This document shows, piece by piece, positions 36,609 to 48,039 of a DNA stretch of 64,000 nucleotides (its first letter is position 1; every line of letters starts with the position of its first letter). The notes beneath the pieces are model-generated. The model saw nothing but the letters and a program-made list of their open reading frames with translations, had not been told where the DNA came from and searched no databases. Source of the DNA: Protula sp. h YS-2021 (taxonomy: Eukaryota; Annelida; Polychaeta; Sabellida; Serpulidae). The DNA lies in contig OX457027.1 of the NCBI GenBank assembly GCA_949752745.1, positions 81,151,214-81,215,213 of the forward strand, given 5' to 3'. A program made the position numbers and the translations under genes.

Positions 36609-36611
36609 GTA

Positions 36612-38912
36612 ATGGACAACTTGATTCCTTCAGTGGGGCCAGGCGTTAAAATAACATTAGGTGTGACTGTGATAGCCGTGGTGTGCTTAATCGCAATTAC
36701 AACGAATCATCAACATGGCTCAAAAGACTGGCAGAAAAGTGACATCAGTCACATAAACGTGAAGACAAAAGTGAACAAAATGTTTCCAAGAAATAAAAAC
36801 GTAGAGAACCCTTATGGTTCGGAAGGCAGGCAGAGGTTTCCACAAGCCATTGTGATGGGCGTACGCAAAGCTGGAACGGGGGCGATGATACGTTTCCTTG
36901 GTTACCATCCAGACGTGTGTATACCCAAGAGGGAGGTACATTTCTTTCGACCTACGCGTAACTACCGGCAAGGCTTGGAAGCTTATAGAAAACAAATGCC
37001 TTTTTCAAAGGAAAATCAAATAACAGTAGAAAAAACACCGAATTACTTCCACAATGGTGATACGACCGCAGATAGAATATATCATATGAACTCCACCATG
37101 AAGCTTATTTTGGTGGTTCGAGAACCAGTAGCCAGGGCCATTTCTGACTATCGACAGTTTTATAAAGACAAACAAGGAACGGTTCCCTTTGAGGTATGTA
37201 GTCTGATGTTTGGGTGGTGAGCAGGGGAGGGGATGGGTTTGGTTGATTTTAGGATGGATGTGGGTTGGGCTGGTTTTCGGATAGGGGATGATGGGTTGGG
37301 TTGATTTTCAGATGGGGATGTGTTGGACTGGTTTTCGGATAACAGCAATTGATGTCAGTCGCCAACATGCGGTGGAATTCCAGATAGCACCATGTAGCAC
37401 CAGCTAGCGCCTTATTGCACCAGATTGCACCAGACAAAACCATAAATGGGACTAAAGTGAATTGGGTGATCCTTGCCTGGTGTTACCCTGTATCGATAAT
37501 TTACTCAAAACATGGTACAATTTTGCGACTATAAACAGTTTTTTTTAGTTTTTAGGGAATTTTTTTTTGTGCACAGCCATATTCGGGTATGCGCTGCGTG
37601 GGCATAAACTATAAGGAGCTCTTATAATACAATATATATATGCATCTTTCACAAACGCGACGTTTTCTAACAATAACTTTGCTTATCAAAAATCACGATT
37701 ATGACGAAAACAAACAAACATAACAACCATCTATCAATATATCAAATCCGCTCCTAAGTTTGAAAACACTTCGCCAAAATAGGTCCATTTTAATTTTAAT
37801 TTATCTTCAGATAATGTTTGCATGTCTGCGTAATATCCTAATTTTGCGTTTCTAATAAACATGTTCTCGTGAAAATCAATCCTTCATCAAATCAAACACT
37901 CGTTACATTTGACAACTGCCTTCGTACCTTTTCTAAAATGATTCCCAGATGATTTTTCTCGTGGAATTGCAAATGGTCTAATTGAGGGTCGTCCATCCGT
38001 TTGCCAGTTGACAAAAAAACTGTCGTAAGGATTGCATTCTAATAGGCGTCTTGAAGAAGTTGCAATCAGCTCTTCTTTTAGATGGTCGTTCTGTGAAAAC
38101 TTGGCGAGAATTGCCTTCTCCATGACAGTAAGGAGACTACTTTGCTCTGCGTTGTTCCTAGCCTGGAATTTTCTTCCTAGTCGTTTCATTACCACTGGGT
38201 TTGATTCTCTGATAATAGCCTGTGCTGTTATAAGGTCCCCGCTATTTCTGGCCTTACAATATTGGTATGCTTGCTCAACACAACAAAATGTTGCCCCTCC
38301 GATAGTAAAATCGGCCTTATAGAAATTGTTTAACGGCGACAGATATCTATAGAAGCGCACCTGAGTAAACAGTTATTATATCGATCATATTTCCTTCATC
38401 TTTGCGGGTAATTTATTAGTATCAGTTATCTAGTTAATCAATTCTGTTTTAACAGGGCTTTCATCAGTTGTATTAACAATGCGAGGGAAGCAAGTTAGAA
38501 CTAAAGAGTAGAATCCAAATTGTTTAGAAATGTCACTTCTTCAAAGAAATACATAGATTCTGGCTCTAAAAGCTGTTGTAAATCGATGACGTATATTTTC
38601 CCATTCATAGAAACGACAAAAAATGCAAGGCTAGGATAGTTTGCAAAGTTTGTGGCCGATTATTAATCAATTAGGATCTCCTGTCCAATTCCATCTCGCT
38701 TCATTCTAAATATTGTAACTCAATTTAAGAAATGAAAAAAAAAGGTTTTTGATATGTACAATCGAAGTTAGGTTCATAAATTCGTTTGGGTGGTTTAAAT
38801 TCATCATAAGACATGTTTAATTACTTTTAGAGTGCATTTATTACTCCAAATAGTAAACATATCGGAATATTACAAAGAAGGCAAGAAAAAAACTAAAAAT
38901 TTAAATTAATAA

Positions 38913-39011
<99 letters not shown>

Positions 39012-42000
39012 AGATGGACAAATTTGGAAGGTGCAGAAAAATCTAGATAGACAGGGAGCTGAATACGTAGATTCCGAACTGAAAACTTGACTTCGCTCTG
39101 GGTCGTCTGGAGGGAGCTGTTAGATCTGCCTCGCCTTGTTCCATGCCGCTTTGGCTCTCGCAGTTGGTCGCCCCGTATTTGTCGCGCATCGTTTGGCTCT
39201 ACACTTGGCGGATACGGTTGCTGGCGTTAGCGGGACTGCTGTCACAGCTGTGGATCTGGACACACATGTTGCTGTAGGAACACATTTCGTTGCAGCCGTT
39301 GTGTTTGTTCTGGTCTTTATCAGTAGTTTCGCCGGTGCTGCCCTACTTCCGCGTTCGCCTTTAACCCTTGGTGACTGCAACGCTCCTTCCTTGTCATGGC
39401 AGGAGAGGCAACCAAGCACTGTTGTAGTGTTACTTTGCTGGGCATCGCCCGCACCGATTTCCCCGTGTCCCCATGCCCAAAGTTTTAGTACCGTGGGCGC
39501 GAAAATTAAGCTGCTGGAGCCCAAGCACTTGCTGTGCACTACGCGGGAATGCGGGAAAGTTGTTGACACCACTTTTCTTAATTCACCTTTCTAATCTTTC
39601 TTGAATAAAATAATCGGAAGAAACCGCAACACAAGCGAAGCGTCCGCGTCTTTGCTGAGAACCCCACGGTGCTGACGTCAACCGAACTGTTGAGTACTGC
39701 TCCAGCATCGATGCTCCTCCACTCGAAGGCAAAGGTACCTGTGATGTTGGCGGCGTATGGGGATATGGAGGTGGGCATCTGATGTGTCGACATAGCACAC
39801 CTCTCTTTCTGACTGCCTTGCTGTGAGGACCTATCTTGAACGAGGGCGTGGATAGCATAGTAACTGGTTTCACGGTTTCAAATCTACGATGAACCTCCAA
39901 TTCCCTGTCCGTTTGAGTCTGAGGAAAACCCAATGAAACAGACCTCTTTGGTTTAATTGCATTTCATCTATCGCTCTTTTCTCTAAGGATGTTTTTTCTT
40001 TTTTTTCTTTTTTTATTTGCTTATCACATTGATATAACTGTACAGAAGACACCACACGAAAAGCATAATATAACTTACCCTCAAAATGACTTCACACGGC
40101 GGCATCCATTTCACTGGCCTTAGGTGCCTGTCAATAGACATTAGTCTACCGCAGGGTTCAAAACGCTCACTGAACAAATTCTTTGAGGACACAGTTACGT
40201 TGTAACAACATATACATATACGTACACACACACTCCTACACCTACACATACACAGTACCCACACACATGCACACAATACACAATATTTTGGTTGCTTGTA
40301 ACAGGAGAACGGTTGCGGCCAACTGGAGTTTACTATTTCACGTTAATATTGACTTTTCATAAAGAAGGCTTTTTTCCGCTACAGGATTATACGGTGACCA
40401 TTTGCTTCGAAACGTTTGATGGGTTAAACGCTTTTTTTCAGTAAGCACACGTTGGTAAACTTTTCGAGCTACAATTGAAGGAACTACATTTTCTTTTCTG
40501 CCCCTACGGCAAATTATCTCAAATTTTACTACCAGAATGATAAGATTCACCTTTAAGAAAGTCTTTTATGGTAGATGTGTGCTGTAATTTGTCAGAAATA
40601 GCCAAAATCAAAAATATCTCCTCCATCCACTTTTGTGTATGTCCACAATCAATTAGGGCGTGAACTAGTGTATCTTTCACACCAGTTTGGCAATATTCGC
40701 AGTCTGCGGAACTTTTTTCTTTCCACCGGAAGAGATTTTCTCCACAACCAACAATGTTATGCACTAATTTAAACTGGAACGAAATTAGTTTAGTTTCGGT
40801 CGTACTTTTTTTGCATGTGCGATACTCCTGTAAAAAACTTCATTACTTATTTGGTGCGATGTATGCCATTTTACCATAGCTGTTGCAGGGCTACTCTTTA
40901 TAAAGGTGAAAAGCATCGCAAATTGCTTGCTTTTTACCTTCGTAATATTTGTGGTTTTACCGTCAATCGTTTTTAAATAAGTTATTGACCAAAAAGTTTG
41001 GTTTTTCAGCTCCTGTTTTCAGTGTGATATCTTTTCTTAGATCCCTCTTCGTGGCCTGCACTACGCCTTGAAAGGTTACAAAATCTACCTCTATGGTATA
41101 TTTGTCTACAAATTGTTGACAGGTGAGGAATTTTCCTTCCTTGTCACACAGGTCGTGAATGAGCACTTGTGAAAAATGCTTTCTAATCAGAATATTTTGT
41201 TATTCCAAATGACATATTCGGCGTTGTCTGCCTTTAGGATTTCTGTGGCATGCAGTAACATTTTCTTGTAAAATGGAGGCAGCCAACCTAGTTTGTCGAT
41301 ATCGTAGTTACACCTGAGCAAAAAAAGCAACCCACTCATAGAGTTGAAATATCTATTGACTATGTCATTCCAGCCCACCCCTTGAAGGATTCGTTTCAAC
41401 CAGGTCAGTTTTAACGCTTTACTTTGTGATTCAACATCTATGGCATTCAGACCACTTTCCTCTGGACCGTTAATCAATACCAAGTGTTTTACTTTAGGGG
41501 TTTTATAGTTCCAGACAAATTTGTTTAATTCAGACTGGATTTTAGAAATTCTACTCTCTTCAATATGTAGCATTGTCATATAATAAATTAGGCTGGAGAT
41601 ACCAAAGGTTTTTGCCACCAGTATTTTTTCGCACAAACTTAGGTCTCGTTGAGACCATTCGTGGAGGACATTTGTCATTTTTTTTAATTTTTGTGTCAAT
41701 ATTATTTTTTAGTTTTTCTTCATTATTCGTTCCCACATGTGCACCTAGAAGTTCGCAGGTTATCAGTCTCTACCTTCATACCCGCTATTGTAGTTCTTTT
41801 GTATCTCCACGGGCCTAACCAGTAAAGAACAGACTTGTCAATATTTAGCTTCAGACCAGAAAAACCCGAGAACGCTCGTATAGTTTCTATTAGTTTTAAG
41901 ACAGAACGCGTATTTCTAAGCGAGTATGTACAAACATCTGCAAATTGCTTTAGTTTATGTTTCCGTTTTCCTATCTCAAACCCATTTATGTCCTTATCCT

Positions 42001-45000
42001 GCCTAATCATACCACCCATAATTTCTATACTCAGGAGAAATAGAAAAGACGAGAGCGGACACCCTTGCCTCAGGCCTCTGTGTAATTCGAACCAATCTGT
42101 TGTAAAGCCACCGTTGCAAACATAACTGCAAATATTTTTATAGCAGCATTCGACCCAGGAAATAAAGTCTTTGCCTAAGTTGAACCTTTCTAGTACCGTG
42201 AATAGAAAAGGCCATTCAACCGAGTCAAAGGCCTTTTCGAAATCAAGCTGCAACAGTATGCCGGTTTTATTTTGCAGATCGTAGTGTTCAATTAGGTCTT
42301 CAATGAATCTGATGTTTTCCCCAATAAATCTACCCTTTATAAATCCTGCTTGGTCACTATGAATAACGCTCGGAATATGTTTTTCAAGTCTCATCGCCAA
42401 ACATTTGATTAAAATTTTATAGTCGGTATTAAGCAAAGAAACAGGCCTCCAGTTCTTTAAAAAAATTGTTGTCTTTGCCTTTTTTCTAAAAGGGTAATAA
42501 CGCCTCTTTTTTGTGATGTTGAGAGCTCCCCTTTACGTTTGCTAAAATTTAGTGCCTCAACTAGCTTCGGCTCCAAAATATCCCAGAATTCCTTGTAAAA
42601 TTCTGGCGTCAGCCAATCGCATCCCGGTGATTCATTTGGTTTGAAGCGGCGAAGGGCTTCAAAACATTCAGCCGCTGTGATATCTCCTTCACAGCTTCGT
42701 TTTTTAGCTTCAGTGAAGGGTTTAATTTCTCCTGCTTCAAGAACCTTTTTTTCGAATATCGTTACCCTCAAGATGGACAGAGGAGGCATACAGTGCTGAA
42801 TAAAATTTGTGTATTTCTTTAAGGATAGAGTTTGGCTCCGTAACTTTGAGACTTTCGCACACAAGTCTGGAGATAGTCTTTTTCTCAAAATAATTTTTGC
42901 CTTATTATAAAAGTAAGGCGTGCTCCTTTCGTTCTCTTCTATATATTGTACGCGTGATCGCAACCATGCCCCTCGGGCTTTGTCTTCGTTAAGCTTTTCT
43001 AGCTCTTCCTTACATTCAGCAAAGGAAACAATTTCGGCCTCTGTAGCCGTTTCGGCGCATATCTTTTTATCAATGTCTTCTAGTAACTTCATGAGCTCCG
43101 TTTCTTTTTTTCTAGGTTTTTTGCCCCATTTTTGCAATACATAATCGAAAACTCAACAATTTTGTGTTTTAACCAGTCAAATCAGTCAAGCTATATCAGC
43201 TATTGTTTCTGTTGCCTTCCATTCACGATCTATTATTTCCCTCATTTGTTCATTGTATACAGGTTCTTTTAGAACCGACGAATTTAGTTTGAAAAAACCT
43301 GGTCCGCGAGTTACCTTCTCTAAAACAATTTCTAGTTCTATTAATGAGTGATCGCTAAAGAGCCCGGGCAATATTCGAGCAGATTTCACTTTGTCGGCCC
43401 ATTTATTCTGTAACAAAAATAGTCTAATCTACATTTGATGTTTGGGGAACTTTGAGACCACGTATACCGTTGAGTAGATTGATTTCGCACCCGCCAGATG
43501 TCTACCAAATTACATTCTGCTATGATGTCAATTAGTTCAGAGCAACTTTTTTATTTGAATCGCTAATTCCACCCTTTTTGTCTAAGGCTGGTTCTAGGAC
43601 TATATTGAAATCCCCTCCTAATATAAGCAAGTCACCAAAGTCTATTTCATTCACGGTTTCACGTAGCTTGATCAAGAAGAGAGTTCTCTCTGTCTCCGAG
43701 TTAGGACCATAAATATTTATAAGGGTTATACACGTTCCAAATCTTAAGAATTTAAGGACTTGGATACGCCCCGATAATGGGTTACTATGGGAAATGATTT
43801 CTCAGTTTTTGCTAAATAAAATTACCCGCCCTGCGCTACGTGTACTTCCTTGGTTTATATACAACATGCCTTCATCCCAGTCTTCCTTCTAGTTTTTTAT
43901 ATCTCCTTCAAGTGCATGAGCCTCTTGAATGAGGTATATATCTGACTTTCTTTCCCTTAAGAAAGACATGACAGCAATTCTTTTCCCCAAGTCCCGCAAA
44001 CCCCTGACATTAAAGGATACTAATTTTAAACCGTTCATTTTGATCTTCAGCAAGGACATGTGCCAAGCCGAAGCCTACCAACCGTCCTGCATGAAAAACA
44101 AGCAGCCAAAAACAACCAACAACAGCAACACATAAACGCACAGACACATGGGAATAAGCACATAAACACAAAACTACCCTAAACAGCACCGTGAATAACG
44201 TGTAACGTAAAGGACGCGTGTATTTGTCGCGCACAGCAATTGTGCAATACATATAAGTGACGGAAATAGAGCATTTATTCTTAGATACTTTGAGATTTTC
44301 CGCGAGAAGATAATTGCATAGATGTTACGAGTAAAGCAAAGGAATAGTGGTATAGAATAGAATGGGTACAACAGTTTTATGGGACCCATCTGGGTAGGTT
44401 CATCGCTTTGAAGTAAGCGTTTTTCGAGCGGGTATGATATTGTTATCACAGGAGTGATACATCAGAGGCCACGAGCAATATAAAACCACAAGTTCGAAAA
44501 TAGTAAGTCACACCTTTGGCTTCATAAGGCTCCAACCGTGGCCTTTCACACACCGTGTTTCATCTTTCTTCTGTCACCACTCGTAGTACTCCATATACTG
44601 TCATATTATACCCATGAAGTCTCTAAGGTTTGGTTTCCTGGTCCGTAAGGCCCATGAGCTTTTCTGTTCCTCAGGTCTGTTTCGCTATTGACGGTATGTT
44701 TCCATGCCATTTCTTGCAGGTACCCGAATCGTGGTCATCGCACCTCTCTTGCACCCGGTAAACGTTTTTGGTTTGGAAAACATTTTCTAAACGTCTTTTG
44801 TAAAACCTTAAAAACCTTCAAAAACGTTTTATTTTCGTTATATATGAAATGCTAGATAACGTTTTTTAGGAACGTTTTTTGAAAGTTTCAAATGAAACCT
44901 TTTCCGAACCATTTTGACGAGGTTTTGGGCAATAAAATTCAGAAACCCTTTTTCGCGATCCTCAAAAATAATATTCACTCGTAGCGTCCAATCGAGACCA

Positions 45001-47384
45001 TTGATCATTCAAACAACACTAGAACACACATATCTGCAACCAAACATTCGTGCCTACCTTGGATTGAACCGGGGACCTCTGGCATCCTACGCGTCGACGT
45101 TACCTCTACGCCACAACGCATCCGATTAACTGTTAACTATTCGGCCATATAGTTTCCCATATATATGGTTTCCCTTGACGCTCCAATACACGACACCCAA
45201 TAATATTAATTTTTCATAATGTTCTAGTATAAAACGTTTAATTTTGGTGTAAAAATAGTTCCCTCTGAAAACGTTTCGTAAAGGTTCTACAAAAAACGCT
45301 TTATTTTGGTATCCGAGAACATAAATGTTTTATAAACGTCAATAAAACGTTTCAACCAAAAACAAACCTTAAAAAACGTTTCAATGGTTACCGGGTGTTG
45401 GTGCGCTCAAAAAACTCCATTATTTCTCTGAAGTGCGTTTGTCTCCCGCCTACTTACCAACAACTTTTTGTTAAACCCAATTTTATTGACGTTTTGTGTT
45501 GTTAATAGACATCACAGTCTCATAAAGCCTACCCACAACCATCCATACGCTTTCATACAACATGACAGTGTACAGCAAGCTAGCTGCCGCAGCAGCCAAA
45601 TGTAGCGTACAGCAAGCTGTTTATTGGCGTTTTCTTCCGTTAATAGACACCACACATTTGCTCACACAAAGCATACTCACAACATTTCATACGCTTTCAC
45701 ACAACATCACAGTGTACATCAAGCTGGCGGACGCAGCAGCCAAATATACCATATCGAATTTACAATTATACTCCATCAAAAAATTATTAACTGGAGAATC
45801 GACCAATAATATTACACCATTTATAGTAAAACCTGCCTACACCGGACAACGGGGGGACTGGCAGATTTCGTTCGGTATATGGAGGTGTCCGGTATTTCAG
45901 AGATCGGGTGATTTTACTTCATTTTTTTGTCATTCGAAAGAAAATAAGACACATTTCAATTAACCAATGTTTTATTCAAATAAACATGGCAATGCCTGTC
46001 ACAATGTTCTTCGAAACTTGCGCCTTCACCAGATAAGGATTGAAATCGAATTTCACATTGTTTTCGAGCCATCCATTTGACGCTTTGAAATCAGTTAGGC
46101 CTAACTATTTTGCAAAAAATGATGCTTTTTCTTGCAAGAGGGGTCCAGACACTGGCATGTTTTGGCCCCGGACACGGATAAACCACGCGAACATAGTTGT
46201 ATTGAGTTCCTCGCTACCTGTTCGGAAACAGGGGCGCTTCACTCTCGCATTGTCACACTCCCCATACTCTTTTAACAAAATGTCTTTCTTTTTTAAAATG
46301 TCTGAAACCGTGCTTCCTCCCAATCCGAATTCTTCATCGAATTTCTGACTGTTTTCCCATTGCTAGATTTTATTAATTTGACTTAATCACTTAGAGTTAA
46401 TTCGTTTCTCTTTCTTTTATTACTCCTTTTCGTTAATTTATTTCATTATCACTACATTGCAGTTAAAATTTACTGATAATAACTTGATGGGAAAAATAGC
46501 AGGTTTAAATACCAAAAATTCTGGCACATGTGTATCGATGCACGTGGGGATTAAGCATGTCATTACACAAACACCGATAACGCCACAGCAAATACTCAGT
46601 AATGACAATGGTGTGCGGCGATAAGAGCAAATATGCAATCACAAATACTCAAAACCAACAACGGGATGCTGCGACATGAGTACACATGCCGCGTTTTGGC
46701 AGGTAAACAGCATATGTGTGACACCCTTGTTCGGTATTTTAGGGGTCCTTAAACAGTAAAAGCTCTAATCGGTGCTCATCACGTTGTTCGGTGTCCGGAA
46801 TAGACAGGTGTCCGGAATTTAGAGGCTGCTTTTCCATGTAAACCGATGGGGAAAAACGAGACTGAGAATTCTTGGCAGTTGTCCGGTACTTTAGGGTTTG
46901 TCCAGAATGAGGTTTTACTGTACCAGTCATTTAACAATTGTTTTTATTGCTTTTAAATTGCTTGCATTTTCAGACCCTGGCAATGAATGCAAATAGAGAA
47001 GTCAACGAAGACTACGGACCCATCGAACGTTCTTCATATTACAAGCTGCTGAAAAAGTACTGGCTGAGTACCTTCAGCAAAGAGCAGATACTTGTTGTCA
47101 ATGGTGACGCTCTGGGTCGTCAGAATCCTGGCACGGAAATGAAACTAGTTCAGCGCTTTTTAGGAATAAAGGAAATTATAGATGAAAAAATGTTTGATTT
47201 TGACGAAGAAAAGGGCTTCTTTTGCCCTGTAGTCAACCAAACCACAAAATGCTTGTCAAAAAGCAAAGGAGTTGCTCCTGTAAAGGTAGATGAGAAAATT
47301 TTAAAGAAGTTAAAACAATATTTTCATGTTCATAATGAGAAACTTTTTAAATTTATCGGAAGAGACCTTGGCTGGAATGGATAA
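36612..47384 (+). CDS. HS3ST: Heparan sulfate glucosamine 3-O-sulfotransferase (HS3ST family)
   Basis: These Golgi type II enzymes move sulfate from PAPS to the 3-OH of glucosamine in heparan sulfate. Coding exons 36612-37193 (exon start 36609) and 46974-47384 join in phase 0 with GT/AG borders to give 330 aa. Residues 12-30 form the signal anchor (GVKITLGVTVIAVVCLIAI). The PAPS 5'-phosphosulfate loop is GVRKAGTGAM (83-92), the catalytic base is expected at Glu108 in KREVHFF, TVEKTPNYF is at 138-146, and the 3'-phosphate segment LVVREPVARAISDY (167-180) carries Arg170 and Ser178. Exon 2 has YYKLLKKYWLSTF, VVNGDAL and the disulfide pair Cys278/Cys287 in GFFCPVVNQTTKC, followed by SKG as in HS3ST1/5. 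I chose the ATG inside the exon because the upstream one lies before the acceptor. The 9.8-kb intron holds a NADAR frame, an L1/Tx1-like element and MITEs. Confidence 0.93.
37200..37345 (+). repeat. Short G/T-rich tandem repeats
   Basis: Imperfect units of GGGTTGGGCTGGTTTTCGGA and GGGTTGATTTTCAGATG type follow directly after the sulfotransferase exon 1 donor. It is low-complexity intronic sequence. Confidence 0.6.
37887..38360 (-). CDS. NADAR (YbiA-like) domain reading frame in an intron
   Basis: A 157-residue frame matches the NADAR/DUF1768 family, N-glycosidase-like proteins acting on NAD- or ribose-phosphate-type substrates. Visible motifs in order are SPLNNFYKADFTIGG (about 8-22), FCCVEQAYQYCKARNSGD (about 25-42), VMKRLGRKF (57-65), VMEKAILAKFSQNDHLKEEL (79-98) and ATSSRRLLECNPYDSFF (100-116). 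The usual PYDRFWGIG motif is altered to PYDSFFVNW, so activity is doubtful. The frame begins with GTG directly after a good acceptor (TTTACTCAG), suggesting a downstream exon of a nested minus-strand gene whose 5' part I could not find. It could instead be domesticated or retroelement-carried. It is opposite in strand to the host sulfotransferase gene. Confidence 0.65.
   Translation of the reverse strand: MRFYRYLSPLNNFYKADFTIGGATFCCVEQAYQYCKARNSGDLITAQAIIRESNPVVMKRLGRKFQARNNAEQSSLLTVMEKAILAKFSQNDHLKEELIATSSRRLLECNPYDSFFVNWQTDGRPSIRPFAIPREKSSGNHFRKGTKAVVKCNECLI
38361..38910. other. Intron DNA upstream of the NADAR frame
   Basis: AT-rich; no upstream NADAR exon, promoter or element was recognised on either strand. 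Confidence 0.4.
38912..39009. repeat. (GA)n microsatellite
   Basis: About 98 bases of GA dinucleotide, interrupted once near the left end (GAGAAGAGAG). This length is likely polymorphic. Confidence 0.97.
39080..39950. other. GC-richer island with long frames open on both strands
   Basis: The base composition is clearly richer in G+C than the surroundings. A 150-codon frame runs on the minus strand (39120-39572) and a 152-codon frame on the plus strand (39136-39594), with a further minus frame at 39583-39933. None carries a domain I recognise. One minus-strand frame is Thr/Ala/Lys-rich with spaced Cys (ATKCVPTATCVSR), but there is no clear zinc-knuckle pattern. It could be an old retroelement ORF1 or an exon of an unknown gene. 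Confidence 0.35.
40205..40290. repeat. Imperfect CA-rich microsatellite
   Basis: A run of ACACAC/TACACA type repeats with interruptions, lying just past the 3' end of the minus-strand retrotransposon. Confidence 0.75.
40338..44038 (-). mobile_element. Degenerate L1/Tx1-like non-LTR retrotransposon (ORF2)
   Basis: On the minus strand an ORF2 can be followed for 3.7 kb through several shifts and stops. The endonuclease domain starts at ATG 44038 (VSFNVRGLRDLGKRIAV, YLIQEAHALEGD), then ITLINIYGPN and LILGGDFN at about 43600-43730. The linker follows (42457-43137: AECFEALRRFKPNESPGCDW), then RT (41723-42436: LIKCLAMRLEKHIPSVI, QAGFIKGR, LLQLDFEKAFDSVEW, GLRQGCPLSSFLF). The catalytic FADD box is broken to FADVCTYS by a frameshift. 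The thumb and C-terminus continue (41187-41699: WSQRDLSLCEKILVAKTFG; GWLPPFYKKM) to a stop at 40338-40340. ORF1 was not found. It lies antisense in the sulfotransferase intron. Confidence 0.9.
44039..44751. other. Between the retrotransposon and the next MITE
   Basis: The first part may be the retrotransposon 5' UTR or lost ORF1. No frame with recognisable content was found. Confidence 0.4.
44752..45397. mobile_element. MITE with CACCCGGTAA ends, 3-bp TTG duplication
   Basis: The left end CACCCGGTAAACGTTTTTGG and right end ACGTTTCAATGGTTACCGGGTG are inverted repeats, continued inward by AAACGTTTT-rich arms. TTG flanks both sides (44749-44751, 45398-45400). A 3-bp duplication suggests the PIF/Harbinger group, although the usual target is TWA. 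No transposase is present. A tRNA-like sequence lies inside. Confidence 0.6.
45055..45125 (-). repeat. tRNA-like sequence (SINE head or tRNA pseudogene)
   Basis: On the minus strand it contains an A box, TGGCGTAGAGG (complement of 45103-45113), and a B box, GGTTCAATCC (complement of 45061-45070), at tRNA-like spacing. The acceptor and anticodon stems do not pair well, so it is not a functional tRNA gene. Confidence 0.55.
45480..45750 (+). repeat. Tandem duplication of about 137 bp
   Basis: Two diverged copies (about 45491-45603 and 45627-45748) share GTTAATAGACA(T/C)CACA, CATACGCTTTCA(T/C)ACAACAT and CAGTGTACA(G/T)CAAGCT, plus GCAGCAGCCAAAT. It lies in the sulfotransferase intron just left of the pogo-like element. 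Confidence 0.75.
45834..46920 (-). mobile_element. pogo/Tigger-like element with transposase remnant
   Basis: The ends (T/C)AGTAAAACC...CCGGAC and GTCC...GAGGTTTTACTG are inverted repeats flanked by TA (45832-45833 and 46921-46922). On the minus strand, 46360-46039 encodes part of a Tigger/pogo DNA-binding region: GLGGSTVSDILKKKD, ECDNARVKRP, PVSGPLLQEKASFFAK and, after a frame break, KASNGWLENNVKF. These match the CENP-B-like HTH of Tigger transposases (STVSDILK, PVSGP-LQEKA). The DDE domain is deleted. The element ends 53 bp before sulfotransferase exon 2. Confidence 0.85.
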
Positions 47385-47460
47385 TATTATGATTTCGCAA
47401 ACCTAGCGAAATGATATTTTAATAATCCTGTTAGTAAACAGGCAAAGTTGATGCCATGTC
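47385..47460 (+). other. Sulfotransferase 3' UTR start
   Basis: Only 76 bases separate the stop codon from the next MITE. No AATAAA is seen here, so the mature 3' UTR probably runs into the MITE at 47461 or beyond. Confidence 0.4.
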
Positions 47461-48039
47461 CCAGCAAACAACCGACCTCTTTTTTGATTGAAAAAAGGTT
47501 GGATTTTGGTCGCAACGATTTCACAACCATATTCTGACCTACTTCCCCAAAGCCCAACATTATTCCGACGTCCAGGCGTCGTCAGATTTCTGACGTCATT
47601 CTGACGTTGCAAAAAACGACCAAAAAGCGATGAACATTATTATCGCTCACCGGAAATGGAAGTCATTTTGAAAAAGAGGAAAAAAAAGTAATTGTTACAT
47701 GAAAATTTTAGAATTTTGATGGCACGTCGGTATTTTTCTTCCTACATTGTAAAAATTTACATGGAAAATGCCTTCGTATGTGTTTCACAACAGCAGTTGA
47801 ATGATTAGTTATCTATTAATTATATAACTCTAGGCAGTTTCAGGTCGGAATCCGACGTCGGTTCCAAGTATATATCTACAACCTAAAACCGACTTAATTC
47901 CGACGTCGGATTTAGGTCGGAATCCGACGTCATTCTGACGTTGAAAACCCGATGTCGGTTCCATTTCATATGCAACCAAAACTGGCACGCCAGTCCGACG
48001 TCGGAAACGTCGGGTCACGACGTCTTAATGTTTGCTGGG
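47461..48039. mobile_element. MITE with CCCAGCAAAC ends and ACGTCGG repeats
   Basis: The left CCCAGCAAAC and right GTTTGCTGGG are perfect inverted repeats. The interior is rich in TCGGAATCCGACGTCGG-type short palindromes. No clean target duplication was found, so the superfamily is open. It is related in style and termini to the sequences at 35195 and 52069. Confidence 0.7.

Noticed and set aside
36594..36611. Upstream ATG (MYYLQV) as sulfotransferase start
   Set aside because: It lies before a strong splice acceptor (TTATTTACAG, to 36608), so those codons should be intronic; the ATG at 36612 in the exon leads straight to a type II signal anchor.
45055..45125. Functional tRNA gene on the minus strand
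   Set aside because: A and B boxes are present, but the acceptor and anticodon stems do not pair properly and it sits inside a MITE; tRNA-derived sequence is the better call.
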